Shown: positions 33,677 through 46,742, numbered from the stretch's first letter. The stretch is DNA of 64,000 nt from Oscillospiraceae bacterium (GCA_029012445.1 JAQXMC010000005.1:1-64000); one strand, 5' to 3'. Notes: generated from the sequence alone by a model not told the origin. Program-made: numbers and translations.

Positions 33677-35164
33677 TTATTTTATTTTCACAAATTTCAG
33701 CTTGGAATACTTGGCGAACTTCTGAGCCGTTGAGTTTTTGTAGCCGTAAATCGTCGGCTTACTGCCTGAAACTTTTCTCATGCTATAATCCAAAACCACC
33801 CCATAAATGTCGCACTTTTTGTTCATGATCTTGACCGACTTTAAGTTTTTACAATTGTCAAATGCTTTTTCATATATATCCAAAACCGCCTTCGGAAATG
33901 TCAGACTTTTAAGGCTGCTGCAACCATTAAACGCATAAGCCCCAACGGACCAAACCTTTGACGGAATTTTTATTTCTTTAAGATTCTTACAATTTTTAAA
34001 AGCGCCTTCGCATATATAATCAATTGATTTCGGCAGATTAACCTCTTTAACCTTTGATTTGTAAAAAGCATAACCATCAACATATTTCATTTTGTCCGAA
34101 AGCGTTATCTTCTTGAGATATTTCGTCCCTGCGAAAGCGTAGTCTGAAGCTGCTTTCACCGTTGAGGGCACCTTGTATTCCTTAGTTTCCTTGCCCGAAA
34201 GGTAGCAATAGATTTTCGTTTTTTTCTTATCGAAAAGGACGCCGCCCTTTTGCGAAAAATACTTATTTCCGTCGGCTATTCTGAAACCGGTTAAGCCTGA
34301 ACAGAAAGCGAATGCGCCATCGGAAACAGTATCAAGATTTTTAGGTATCTCAAGTTTGCCGGTGAGAGACTTGCAGCTATAAAAAGCTTTTTCTCCTATT
34401 ACTTTCAGATTTTTCGGAAGTTTGAGTCTGCCCTTTAAAGATTCGCAATAAGCAAAAGCCGAAGCATGTATAATCTCAATTGATGACGGAAGCTTGATTG
34501 ACTCAAGAGCTTTGCAGTTTTTGAACATCTTCTTCGGGATATATTTCATATTTGACGGCAGTTCGACATATTTAAGAGAAGTGCAGCCTTCGAAAATATT
34601 GTCATTGAAATATTCAATATTGTCGGGGATCGTAATCTTTCTCAAAGAAGTGCAGTTGCTGAACATTCTAAAGTCAAGAGCTTTCAGCGATTTTGGAAGT
34701 GATATGCTTCTGAGGTTTTTCATTCCGGAAAATAAGCCTTGACTATAATCCTCCCAATCACCGTCATCAGGGCCCTCTTCAAAACAATCCGGATCACCAA
34801 AAGGTCCATATTGATCCAGCTCAACAATTCCTTCTTCGATTTTAATAGATGTTATGGTATCAATATTACCACTCTTTATCAGATCTCTAAAAAATATAGC
34901 TCCGTTATCAGTATCTACTCCGACGACTCTGTTTCCATCAATTTCAGCAGGAATAACAAAAGTTTTGCCGGTATAATCCATGTCAATAGCTTTACTCAAA
35001 CACACCTCGTTCTTACCGCGACTCACATATTCAAACACACCGTTTGTCTTTGCCGAAACCTTAACAGAACCGACGCCGACCGCCACGACCGAAAACACGG
35101 TTAGCAGGGCTAAGAAAATTGACAGTATTCGTTTTAGATGTTTACATTGCCTAAAGTGAAACAT
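33677..35164 (-). CDS. Secreted BspA-like leucine-rich-repeat protein
   Basis: About 495 aa. The start ATG 35164 has AAGGAGG seven bases upstream; a GTG two codons earlier is less well placed. The N-terminal segment HLKRILSIFLALLTVFSVVAVGVG is a signal peptide. It is followed by NGVFEYVSRGKNEVCLSKAIDMDYTGKTF, an acidic loop (DPDCFEEGPDDGDWEDY) and about twelve LRR_5 modules with the same GNKYFSQKGGVLF insert. The C-terminus is STAQKFAKYSKLKFVKIK. The family is shared with the genes at 32168 and 30482; the three are tandem duplicates that have diverged mostly in the N-terminal half. Probably a surface or extracellular interaction protein. Confidence 0.88.
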   Translation of the reverse strand: MFHFRQCKHLKRILSIFLALLTVFSVVAVGVGSVKVSAKTNGVFEYVSRGKNEVCLSKAIDMDYTGKTFVIPAEIDGNRVVGVDTDNGAIFFRDLIKSGNIDTITSIKIEEGIVELDQYGPFGDPDCFEEGPDDGDWEDYSQGLFSGMKNLRSISLPKSLKALDFRMFSNCTSLRKITIPDNIEYFNDNIFEGCTSLKYVELPSNMKYIPKKMFKNCKALESIKLPSSIEIIHASAFAYCESLKGRLKLPKNLKVIGEKAFYSCKSLTGKLEIPKNLDTVSDGAFAFCSGLTGFRIADGNKYFSQKGGVLFDKKKTKIYCYLSGKETKEYKVPSTVKAASDYAFAGTKYLKKITLSDKMKYVDGYAFYKSKVKEVNLPKSIDYICEGAFKNCKNLKEIKIPSKVWSVGAYAFNGCSSLKSLTFPKAVLDIYEKAFDNCKNLKSVKIMNKKCDIYGVVLDYSMRKVSGSKPTIYGYKNSTAQKFAKYSKLKFVKIK

Positions 35165-35194
35165 AATCACGCCTCCTTATAAATTACAACTATA

Positions 35195-37530
35195 TCAAAC
35201 ATATGACGATGTCGAGTGAGCACTCCAACTTGAATTTGCATAACCGGATGTTTCTAAGTTTGCAAGGGTTGCGTAGTTCTTGAAGTTATTAAGGACTACT
35301 TTGTCACTTGCAGGGAAAAGATACTTAACATAAAACTTTTGAACATCAGTAAAATCGGGAAAATTCTTTGAGATTATATCCTTCAAGTATGCATTGCAAC
35401 ACTTTTTCGCATCAGAAAATCTTTCTTTGGCAAACAATACATTATCATCATACTTTGTTGTTGAAGATGTTTTTTGAAACAAAAATATATCTTGAAATTC
35501 GACAATTTGCCAGTTGACAGACTGTTCAAAGTTTTTCCAATTATTATATTTTAAGTCTTCTATTTTATCTTTCCATAAAAATGGACTTACAACACTGACA
35601 TAATTGGAGAGTTCGGCTTTCGACGCCGTTATCTCACTATTATTAAAATCTCCTGCACAAAATTGGGAGATAGCAAATCCTCCATTTTCAACTTTATCAC
35701 TTGCTTCCACTACCATATTTGTAGGAACAATAGTTCTATGCGCATATACATCTCCTATCATATGCAACGCAACGCCGAGATAAATAAGCATTCGTCTTTT
35801 AGGTCCGATCTTACCGCTGTCGGATGTAAGTCTGCCTAACCTTGTATCATCAATTAAATCCTTATAAATTTCTATAACCGCTTTTGTCATATATTCCATG
35901 ACTTGACCATCGGTTGGGTGTTTGCTGTCCGGCGGGTTGTTTGCGTCAACATCGGCAGCCGTGTACACTCTTGAGCTGACCTTGGTAATAAGGTTTGGAA
36001 ACTTTGTCTGGCATTTTTCAAGAGCAGCATCAAGCGTTAAGCCCTGCCCCATATATTGTGCAAAATTCGAAATATATCGTATATTTGCAACAAAATTTCC
36101 TCTTCCGTGAAATGCCTGAACTTTTTTTTGGAGTACTTTCTGATTCTCGCTAACATCATCACAGTTATGTTCAGTATCATTGTTTTTCCCATAATAAGTG
36201 TCAACATTTGCACAGGCATATTGAACGACTTTTGTGTACCCCGCTGAAAGATTTGCATTGTTTGAGTTAGAGGCTTCTTCTGCCATAAGCCCGTGATTGC
36301 TTGAAGACCACATTCCCTCAACAACGCTCTCTGCGCTGTCCGAATAATCGGTCGGTGCGGCTTCGTTTGAAAATGCTGCCGTCTGATCTTCACTTTCTTC
36401 GTACCAGTTAGCAAAATCATCATATATCTCACTCGCATAAGCGTAGTCTATCAGGCCGTAATCGCCCACTCTTTTCGCCGAGGCCGAAAGCAGAGCTCTA
36501 ATGAAATCAGCCGATTTTGAAGCGTCCCTCTGCATCAAAAGCGAAGCCACAGCCGAAACCTCAGCCGCCGCAATGCTTGTTCCGCTTGTGCTGAGCGTTC
36601 CTCCGAGAAAGCCTGAGGTCAATATTTTCTCGCCAGGGGCTAAAAGCTCAAGCTCCTCGCCGGTCGAGGTGTCTGACCAAAGCCCGCCTGCGGGGGTGGT
36701 CGCTCCGACTGCTATAACCTCACTATATGCCGCAGGGTATTTCACTGCGCCGCCTGCAGTGTTGCCAGAAGAAGCAACAAGCAGTATGCCCGCGTTGTAA
36801 GCGTCCCTAACAGCATTATGCAAAATTTCCGAATCGGCGTCGGTTCCGAAGCTCATGTTGATAATGTCAACATCGTTTTCAATCGCCCAATATATGCCCT
36901 GCAAAACTCTGCTGAGCGGCGACTGATTGTTTGAATCAAGAACTTTAGCCGAATATAACTCGACATTGGGATTTATTCCTGTTATTCCGATATCATCATC
37001 TGCGGCGCATATAATTCCTGAAACCGCCGTTCCGTGACCGCTTGCATCATCAAAAAGCGGGTTTTCGTTGCCGTCATTGACAAAATCTGCGCTTTCCATC
37101 GCAAAAATATCACCTGTGAATGAAATGCCGCTGTCAATAACCGCCACCTTAACTTTGTTGCCGGAAGCAACTGATGTTTCATCTCCTGTAACACCGATTG
37201 CATCCAGATTCCATTGGCTTGCCGCATCATCTGAAGCTTCAGCGGTATCTCCTGTCAATATAACATCCTTTTCAACAGCCAAAACACTGTATCTCTTAGC
37301 AAGACTTCTTGCCTCGCTTCCTGTCAGTTCAACATTGGTCAACAAGTTCTCACCATCAACCTTGTTGCCACCATATGTTTCTTGCAAACTGTTCACTGCA
37401 TATGATTTTGCTGAGATTACATATGTATCCGTCGTCGCTGCGTCAGCAGTTACAGACAGCAGCTGAGAATTTGCAGAAAGCAACATAGTTGCCGAAAGTA
37501 CAGCGGCAAGAGTTTTTTAAAATTTGCCAT
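35195..37530 (-). pseudogene. Secreted subtilisin-like (S8) protease fused to a zinc-phospholipase-like domain; start frameshifted
   Basis: The main frame (to about 37520) holds a subtilase with all three catalytic motifs: VAVIDSGIS (Asp), GHGTAVSGII (His) and GTSIAAAEVSAVASLL (Ser). An I9-like propeptide lies before them. From about residue 400 on, a helical domain contains YLGVALHMIGDVYAHRT, a histidine/aspartate pattern seen in zinc-dependent phospholipase C-type folds. A good RBS (GAGGAG) and ATG lie at 37530, but ATG GCA AAT TTT AAA AAA leads out of frame. One more A (A6 at 37513-37518 becoming A7) gives MANFKKTLAAVLSATMLLSA, a proper signal peptide. It is therefore broken by one base, or the sequence lacks one. 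Without the repair the first in-frame ATG lies inside the signal peptide (37486). Confidence 0.8.
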
Positions 37531-37640
37531 TATACTCCTCTTTTCTTAAATTTAGCATTTCATTTTCTTTACTTAAATTTATCATTTTTTCCTCATTATT
37601 TAAATTTACAATTCTATCCCTCTTTTCTTCAATTTTTAAA
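37530..37640 (-). repeat. Degenerate 27-bp tandem repeats around the protease start
   Basis: TAAATTTA recurs at 37548, 37575 and 37602, exactly 27 bp apart, and a fourth, weaker unit follows to about 37640. Read on the minus strand, units have the form TAAATTTAA-(about 9 nt)-GAGGA-(5-6 nt)-ATG, so each resembles a copy of the ribosome-binding and start region. The period is a multiple of three. A short frame (MINLSKENEMLNLRKEEYN...) runs through it and ends at TAA just past the protease ATG. The AT-rich remainder, 37641-37740, shows nothing else. Confidence 0.55.
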
Positions 37641-37792
37641 CAAATGATATCTTCTCATTTGCAACAAAATATTACCACATTTTTCCTGTATTTGCAATAG
37701 TTATTGGTGATGATCCTTATAGTATTTTTCGACAATATTCGACATTATTGATAATTTTTTCAACTTTCTGAGACCTGTTTCTGGTTATTTTT

Positions 37793-37913
37793 GGGGAAAA
37801 TCGGGGCGGCGGGCGCGGTAGCCGCAGGCAGTGCCCGCCGCCCCGCTGCTGCCGTTTAAGGTCATTCCGCGGGGTCCGGAGGCTGCTTCGGCAGACGATG
37901 CAGCTTTTTCCTC
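37793..37913. repeat. Multi-branched palindromic element upstream of the protease
   Basis: The outer arms GGGGAAAA (37793-37800) and TTTTCCTC (37906-37913) pair with one G-U. Inside is a perfect 12-bp stem GGGGCGGCGGGC (37803-37814)/GCCCGCCGCCCC (37833-37844) that encloses GCGG/CCGC, plus CTGC-TTCG-GCAG (37883-37894). The G-rich end followed by AAAA recalls the family B cloverleafs. The element is very GC-rich amid AT-rich flanks, which suggests insertion. A small palindrome ACGCACC/GGTGCGT follows at about 37917-37931. No gene is supported between 37531 and 38004. Confidence 0.5.
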
Positions 37914-38004
37914 TCCGACGCACCCGGTGCGTAAATAAAAAACCGCCGAAACCGGGGGCTTGGCAGAAGTGAAATATATGAACGCAAATTAACTTCAGAT
38001 AAAA

Positions 38005-38030
38005 AAATAACCACCCTAAGGTGGTTATTT
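38005..38030. terminator. Bidirectional terminator
   Basis: Perfect 11-bp stem AAATAACCACC/GGTGGTTATTT with loop CTAA; A-rich on one side and T-rich on the other. It terminates the small secreted-protein gene (stop at 38044) on the minus strand. Confidence 0.85.
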
Positions 38031-38043
38031 CAAATTTGATTTT

Positions 38044-38505
38044 TCAGGCAGCTGCTGTCGTTTCAACATTTTCCGGAACAGTTACACCTGATGGCAGCTC
38101 AGTTACCGGAAGATCTGCACCTGTTGTCGGCTCAGTGGTATCCTCGGGTTCATCGGGGTTTATGTAGCCTGAAATGAGATTCCAGACAGCGTCGAGAATT
38201 GCATTCTTGATGGGGCTGAGATCGATAAATCCAAGCTTGTCAAGAACAAAAGCGATCTTAACGCCGATCTTCGCAACATGGAAAACGAACTTAACCGTGT
38301 GCATATCAAGACCCATGATGAAATCCATGATTTCTTCTTCCGTCATGCCCTCGAACGGATTCTTGAAGCCGCCCTCTTCATCTGTTGCGCTTGTTGTCGT
38401 CTCCTCTGCGGGCTCGCTTGCATCCTCAGCGAATGCAACAAATGCGACCGTTGACATTGAGAAAGCCATAACGAGTGCAAGCAAAACTGAAATGATCTTT
38501 TTCAT
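38044..38505 (-). CDS. Small secreted acidic protein, unknown function
   Basis: A 153-aa protein I do not recognise. Signal peptide MKKIISVLLALVMAFSMSTV with probable cleavage after AFA. Then come an acidic Thr/Glu-rich stretch, a central amphipathic or hydrophobic region (HTVKFVFHVAKIGVKIAFVLDKLGFIDL followed by AILDAVWNLISGYI) and a Pro/Thr/Glu-rich tail ending VETTAAA. Similar short proteins with an acidic-threonine frame around a helical core are common in Ruminococcaceae, without assigned function. It has a strong AAGGAGG site and its own promoter, so it is probably well expressed. Confidence 0.85.
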   Translation of the reverse strand: MKKIISVLLALVMAFSMSTVAFVAFAEDASEPAEETTTSATDEEGGFKNPFEGMTEEEIMDFIMGLDMHTVKFVFHVAKIGVKIAFVLDKLGFIDLSPIKNAILDAVWNLISGYINPDEPEDTTEPTTGADLPVTELPSGVTVPENVETTAAA

Positions 38506-38526
38506 ATGTATTACCTCCTTATAATT

Positions 38527-38580
38527 CAGATGCTGCGCATCTGATACGAATAGTATACTTCACCGAAAAAGAAAAGTCAA
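38527..38580 (-). promoter_or_regulatory. Promoter and 5' hairpin of the small secreted-protein gene
   Basis: On the minus strand, TTGACT (38575-38580), 17 bp, TATACT (38552-38557). A palindrome CAGATGC-GCATCTG (38527-38543) lies in the 5' untranslated region just before the ribosome site and may protect the mRNA end. Confidence 0.7.
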
Positions 38581-38704
38581 TAAGTTATTTGTTTAGAAAG
38601 ACAAACTTAACAAATAGAACATTTTTTATATAAATTCATGTCAATCTTTGCAATAATTTTCTTTTGTCTTCAATATTCCGACTGATTATTCACTTCTCGG
38701 TAAA

Positions 38705-38839
38705 TTACAGTTTCATGCGTTTTGAGGGCTTGAGGGCATATTTTTTCATGCAGTGCTTTGCCGAAAGTCCGATTATCGTCAGCGTCACAATTGCTCCTAT
38801 TGTTGCCAAAGGATTGCTCTCTCGGGCAGATCTTTTCAT
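38705..38839 (-). CDS. 44-aa single-span membrane ORF downstream of lacZ
   Basis: A short ORF, MKRSARESNPLATIGAIVTL followed by TIIGLSAKHCMKKYALKPSK, with AAAGGA eight bases upstream of the ATG and only 16 nt from the lacZ stop. It shows basic residues, one hydrophobic span of about 17 residues, then more basic residues, the pattern of a small membrane protein with its tail inside. No family recognised. It is shorter than usual calling limits. The RBS and the tight spacing are the support. Confidence 0.55.
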   Translation of the reverse strand: MKRSARESNPLATIGAIVTLTIIGLSAKHCMKKYALKPSKRMKL

Positions 38840-38855
38840 ATTATCATTTCCTTTC

Positions 38856-42728
<3,873 letters not shown>

Positions 42729-42739
<11 letters not shown>

Positions 42740-43430
42740 ATGCGAACACCTCCTTGAAAATATCTTCGACAGTTCTGCCGCCTTCTTTTATTTTCTCAAC
42801 ATCGGCATTGAGAACGAGCTTTCCCTTTGATATCATCAGCGCTCTGTCGAGCACCGGTTCGATATCGTGAATAAGGTGAGTTGACATCAGCACCGTTGAA
42901 GACTCCGCATAATTATTCATTATCAGTGAAAGGATAGCGTCTCTTGCGGCGGGATCAACGCCGCCGAGAGGCTCGTCCAGTATATAGAGCTTCGCTTTTC
43001 TGCTCATGACGAGAATAAGGCTGATTTTTTCCTGCTGGCCCTTTGACATGGTCTTGATCTTCTGTTTGCTGTCAAGCTCAAAGTCGCGGATCATTTTTTC
43101 GGCCTTTGCCATGTCAAAATCGCTGTAAAAATCAGCAAAATATTTCAGAGCGTCGATCGGTCTCATCCAATCGGGAAGATAGGACTTTTCGGGGAGATAG
43201 GATATGATGCTCTTTGTGTGTACGCCCGGCTTTTCGCCGTCGATGATAACGCTGCCCTCATAGTCTTTTATCAGACCGGTCATGGTCTTTATCAGCGTTG
43301 TTTTGCCGCAGCCGTTGGGACCGAGCAGTCCCACGATCTGATTTTCGCCGAGAGAAAGCGAAATATCATCCAGCACGACATGTCTGCCGTAGGATTTTTT
43401 CAGATTTTCGATTTTGATAATGTCGTTCAT
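42729..43430 (-). CDS. ABC transporter ATP-binding protein
   Basis: A 233-aa ATPase: Walker A LLGPNGCGKTTLIKTM, the Q-loop with SYLPEKSYLPDWM, a signature MSKGQQEKISLILVMS in place of the textbook LSGGQ, Walker B AKLYILDEPLGGVDP, and the H-loop STHLIHDIEP. The modified signature (MSKGQ) is common in this exporter type. It works with the permease at 41918. It has no substrate-binding protein next to it, so export or self-protection is more likely than import. Confidence 0.93.
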
Positions 43431-43453
43431 CCGGTTTTCCTCTCCTTAGAGTG

Positions 43454-45949
43454 TTATTTTCTGCTCGTCACAACGAGCGTAAGTAAGGTCCATATCAAAT
43501 GATATCCGATAATGAGCCATTCGCTGACGAAATACCCTGTCGCAAAGATATTCAGAACGAGCGCCAGAACAAATGCGAAGAACACGCTTATCCCCTGAAT
43601 GAGCATAGTCAGATATTGAACATCATAAAGCCTGAAAGCCGTGTTTATGACTCTGAGCAGGCCGGTTATGTTTCTCTTGAAAATAAGCCCCGTTCTCTTC
43701 TGCTTTGCCGTTATGTCTATCTCTTTCTTTATTATCTGTGTTCCAGTCGAGCTGACTGTCTTTATTGAATTCGGATCGACTCCGAGCGTCCTGGCAACGA
43801 ATTCCTCGTCGATATTCGGGTCGGTCGTCATAAGCATGAGTATCACGCCGGTTTTATAGAGCTTTTCAAGCTGGCGCTTCGCCTGTCTGCCTATGAAGTA
43901 TTCCGCGCAGAACATGGCAACAACCTGAGTGTCAACGGCAAAATAGAATATCTTTTTCCCCTCCTGAATATATGAGCTTTCCATATATTCGGGCGGCACC
44001 TCAATGTTGTGATTTATCATCATCTGTCTCGTTCCGAGCAGAGCGCATTTATTATCAACCCAGCAGGAAAGACCGAGCTTTTCTTCATATTTCAGATCCT
44101 CGACCTCGGGCAGATCGAGCTTCTGCTCCTGCATCAGGCTTTCGACTTCCTTCGCAAGAACGCCCTGAGACACCGAAAGCATGGCGCATACCGTTCTGAA
44201 TGCGTTGAGGGTGTTTATTCCCGCGCGGCTGTTGATTATATGAAAATGCGAAATCTCACCCGAAAATATATCGGCCGTGTCAAGAACTATCGCGTCGATA
44301 TCGTCAATATATTCGACCGCTTCATAGCCGAGTATCTCGCAGCCGCTTATGTTCAGATGCTCGTTTGCGTTAGCTATAAGCTTTGACAGAACTGTCGTCA
44401 GAAACGCCGGACTGCAAAGCAGGACCGCCGAAATCATTCCGAGTGAAAACGAACCGATCCCGCCGTAGGTGAACATTGAAACGGCGCCGCAGATCAAGCC
44501 GAAAAGAAGCATAAGCGGTGTGACAACACGAAGATAGGCGTTCTGCTTATCCTTTATTGTGGAGCTGTCCATAAACGAATCGGGAACCTCGACCTCACCC
44601 GCGCAGAGAATGTTCGGCTCCTTCGACGAACTTATGCCGCCGGCGAGCTTCTCGGCGTCCTTAGTGAGAGAATATATTCCGAGAAGTTTTTCGTTTTTGG
44701 TTATGGTGTTAAGGTTTTTCAATATCATTTTGTTCTCGCGGCTGTCGGCTGTCTGACTCATCAGCATTATGAAGCAGACGGCAACCGAGAACATCAGAGT
44801 GTTTTTTTCGACCGGCTTTCTTAAAGCGAGCATGACCGACGAATGAAACAGGTTGCACACATTTATCACAAGCAGATAAAGCTCGTTTGTGAATTCAAAT
44901 TTTTCGCTGTTTTTCAGCCTGTTTATAAAGTCGGACACCGACACCGCAAGAGCCGGAAGCGAAAACAAAAGCGAAAGGGTATAAAATATCACGCATTTTG
45001 AGTCCATGATAACGCTCAGCTTCGCAAGCGAGCCCGCCGTATATATGCTCTTGAGTATCTCAAGAACTGCAAGCAGGACAAGAGTGACAAGCAGGACTAT
45101 CGTCTGAAGCTTCTGTTTATCGCTTTCGTTTTTCAGCCGTAGCTTGACTCTGCCGACATCTATTTTTTCATAAACCTTGCTGTTTCTCTTTTTGATTATC
45201 TCGCTTCTTCTGACATTTTCCTTCTTCGGCTTTTTGACCTTGTCAATCGCAGTGAAAATATCCTCACCGTTTGAAACTCTGACAGAATCGAGAACGCTCG
45301 CCGACGCCGTTTCGCTCTCCTCGGCTATGGGACTGTCTGAAATATTCTCGGTGAAAAGGCGGAAATTATCAATTTTTTCCTGTCTTGATTCGTTGAATTT
45401 CTTTTCAAGCTCGTCCTCTTCGCCCGACTCATCTTTTTCACTTATTACCCGTGTTTTTTCATCTGCCGCGGCAGTCTCGGCTTCGGGCTTTGAGAATATT
45501 CTTGTTTTGCCCGCGTTTTCTTTTTCGCGCTTTTTATTCAGAAAAAGCTCTTTGAACGACGGTGCGTTGTCTTTCGGCTTCTCGGCGCTTTCTTCGCTTT
45601 CCGTTTCTTCTGCCGTTTCTTCGCTCTGCTCCACGGCGGACGCTTCTTCGTCTTCGCCGGACTGTGAAACGGGCCGTTCTTCTTTTCCGGCTTCTTCGGC
45701 GGTTTCCTGTTCTTCATAAAGCAGACCGCTGTCATCTCCGCCGTCCGGGCTTTCGTCATATTGGCCAAACACCGTTGACGAATCCATTTCTTCTTCGTCA
45801 GAGTCGTCTGTGAAAACCGCACTGTTCTTATCAGCCGATTCTGTTTCTTCTTCAAATATATCCTCAACGGCGACAGAGCCGCCTTTTTTTGTCAGTCTTA
45901 AGCTTTCAAGAATTTCGTCAACAGAGAGATTGCTTTTTTCCTCTGACAT
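43454..45949 (-). CDS. P-type-ATPase-like membrane protein lacking the DKTGT motif (pseudo-ATPase) with long acidic N-terminus
   Basis: About 831 aa. Residues 1-260 are very acidic and low in complexity (runs of Glu, Ser, Ala), probably disordered. From about 290 follow some eight membrane segments and cytosolic parts that recall P1B pumps: LLCSPAFLTTVLSKLIA where CPC/TPC should stand, ALLGTRQMMINHNIEVP (compare the G-x-R-x-L nucleotide loop) and a HAD-like tail (KTGVILMLMTTDPNIDEEFVARTLGVD). At the phosphorylation site the sequence is IVLDTADIFSGEI, about residue 557: the Asp is there but DKTGT is lost, and TGDG has become TTDP. Transport by phosphorylation is unlikely. A sensor or scaffold role is my inference. 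I chose ATG 45949 (MSEEKSNLSV) after AAAGGAG; a longer frame would overlap rlmB. Confidence 0.7.
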   Translation of the reverse strand: MSEEKSNLSVDEILESLRLTKKGGSVAVEDIFEEETESADKNSAVFTDDSDEEEMDSSTVFGQYDESPDGGDDSGLLYEEQETAEEAGKEERPVSQSGEDEEASAVEQSEETAEETESEESAEKPKDNAPSFKELFLNKKREKENAGKTRIFSKPEAETAAADEKTRVISEKDESGEEDELEKKFNESRQEKIDNFRLFTENISDSPIAEESETASASVLDSVRVSNGEDIFTAIDKVKKPKKENVRRSEIIKKRNSKVYEKIDVGRVKLRLKNESDKQKLQTIVLLVTLVLLAVLEILKSIYTAGSLAKLSVIMDSKCVIFYTLSLLFSLPALAVSVSDFINRLKNSEKFEFTNELYLLVINVCNLFHSSVMLALRKPVEKNTLMFSVAVCFIMLMSQTADSRENKMILKNLNTITKNEKLLGIYSLTKDAEKLAGGISSSKEPNILCAGEVEVPDSFMDSSTIKDKQNAYLRVVTPLMLLFGLICGAVSMFTYGGIGSFSLGMISAVLLCSPAFLTTVLSKLIANANEHLNISGCEILGYEAVEYIDDIDAIVLDTADIFSGEISHFHIINSRAGINTLNAFRTVCAMLSVSQGVLAKEVESLMQEQKLDLPEVEDLKYEEKLGLSCWVDNKCALLGTRQMMINHNIEVPPEYMESSYIQEGKKIFYFAVDTQVVAMFCAEYFIGRQAKRQLEKLYKTGVILMLMTTDPNIDEEFVARTLGVDPNSIKTVSSTGTQIIKKEIDITAKQKRTGLIFKRNITGLLRVINTAFRLYDVQYLTMLIQGISVFFAFVLALVLNIFATGYFVSEWLIIGYHLIWTLLTLVVTSRK

Positions 45950-45962
45950 TTTAAGCACTCCT

Positions 45963-46742
45963 TTACTTTCCTTTGATACCTGATCTTTGTCTTGATATCT
46001 CATACATGAGAATCCCCGCCGCAACCGAAGCGTTGAGCGAGTTTATATGCCCTTTCATGGGAAGTGAAACGATAAAATCGCATTTTTCTCTGACAAGCCG
46101 GCCTATTCCGTTGCCCTCAGAGCCAATCACCAGACCGATCGGGCCGTTATAATCCTGCTGACACCAGCATGTACCGTTCATGTCTGCGCCGTATATCCAC
46201 AGGCCTTTCTTTTTAAGTTCGTCTATCGTTCCGGGGAGATTTGCGACCTTGGCGACGGGAACATATTCAAGCGCGCCCGCAGCCGTCTTTGCGACAGAAA
46301 AGCTCAGCGAAGCCGACCGCCTTTTCGGAATGATTACGCCGTGCGCTCCGGCAGCCTCGGCTGTTCTGACGATAGCGCCGAGATTTCTCGGATCCTCAAG
46401 CTCATCGAGTATCACTATGAAAGGCTCCTCACCTCTCGACCTCGCAAGCTCGAACATATCGTCAATTCCGGAATACTCATGAGCCGCGGCGAACATGATA
46501 ACGCCCTGATGATTTCCGCCTGAGCACATTGCGTCGAGCTTTTTTCCGTCAACCTCCTTGACGACGATTCCGCGCTCCCTGCATTGCGAGACTATCCGGC
46601 CGAGAGAGCCGTTTTTAGCTCCTCTCGTCACCAGCAGCGAATCTATCGGTCTGCCGCTTGAAAGCGCCTCCGAAACGGCGTTTCTGCCTATTATCATATC
46701 GGGATTTTCGTTTTCCGTGACTTTTTCTCTTTCTTTTGCCAT
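45963..46742 (-). CDS. rlmB: SpoU/TrmH-family RNA 2'-O-methyltransferase (RlmB-like)
   Basis: A 259-aa SPOUT methyltransferase, probably methylating a guanosine 2'-OH of 23S rRNA. An N-terminal substrate-binding domain (MIIGRNAVSEALSSGRPIDSLLV) is followed by the knot motifs LDELEDPRNLGAIVRTAEAAGAHGVI, GLVIGSEGNGIGRLVREKCD and VSLPMKGHINSLNASVAAGILMYE, including the conserved Asn, Glu and Ser/Asn residues. RlmB versus another TrmH paralogue cannot be decided by eye. First gene of a minus-strand chain; GGAGG precedes its ATG. Confidence 0.92.
   Translation of the reverse strand: MAKEREKVTENENPDMIIGRNAVSEALSSGRPIDSLLVTRGAKNGSLGRIVSQCRERGIVVKEVDGKKLDAMCSGGNHQGVIMFAAAHEYSGIDDMFELARSRGEEPFIVILDELEDPRNLGAIVRTAEAAGAHGVIIPKRRSASLSFSVAKTAAGALEYVPVAKVANLPGTIDELKKKGLWIYGADMNGTCWCQQDYNGPIGLVIGSEGNGIGRLVREKCDFIVSLPMKGHINSLNASVAAGILMYEISRQRSGIKGK

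Noticed and set aside
37717..37923. Minus-strand 68-codon frame upstream of the protease
   Set aside because: It lies in the GC-rich palindromic element, is Arg/Pro-rich as expected from such composition and has no RBS.
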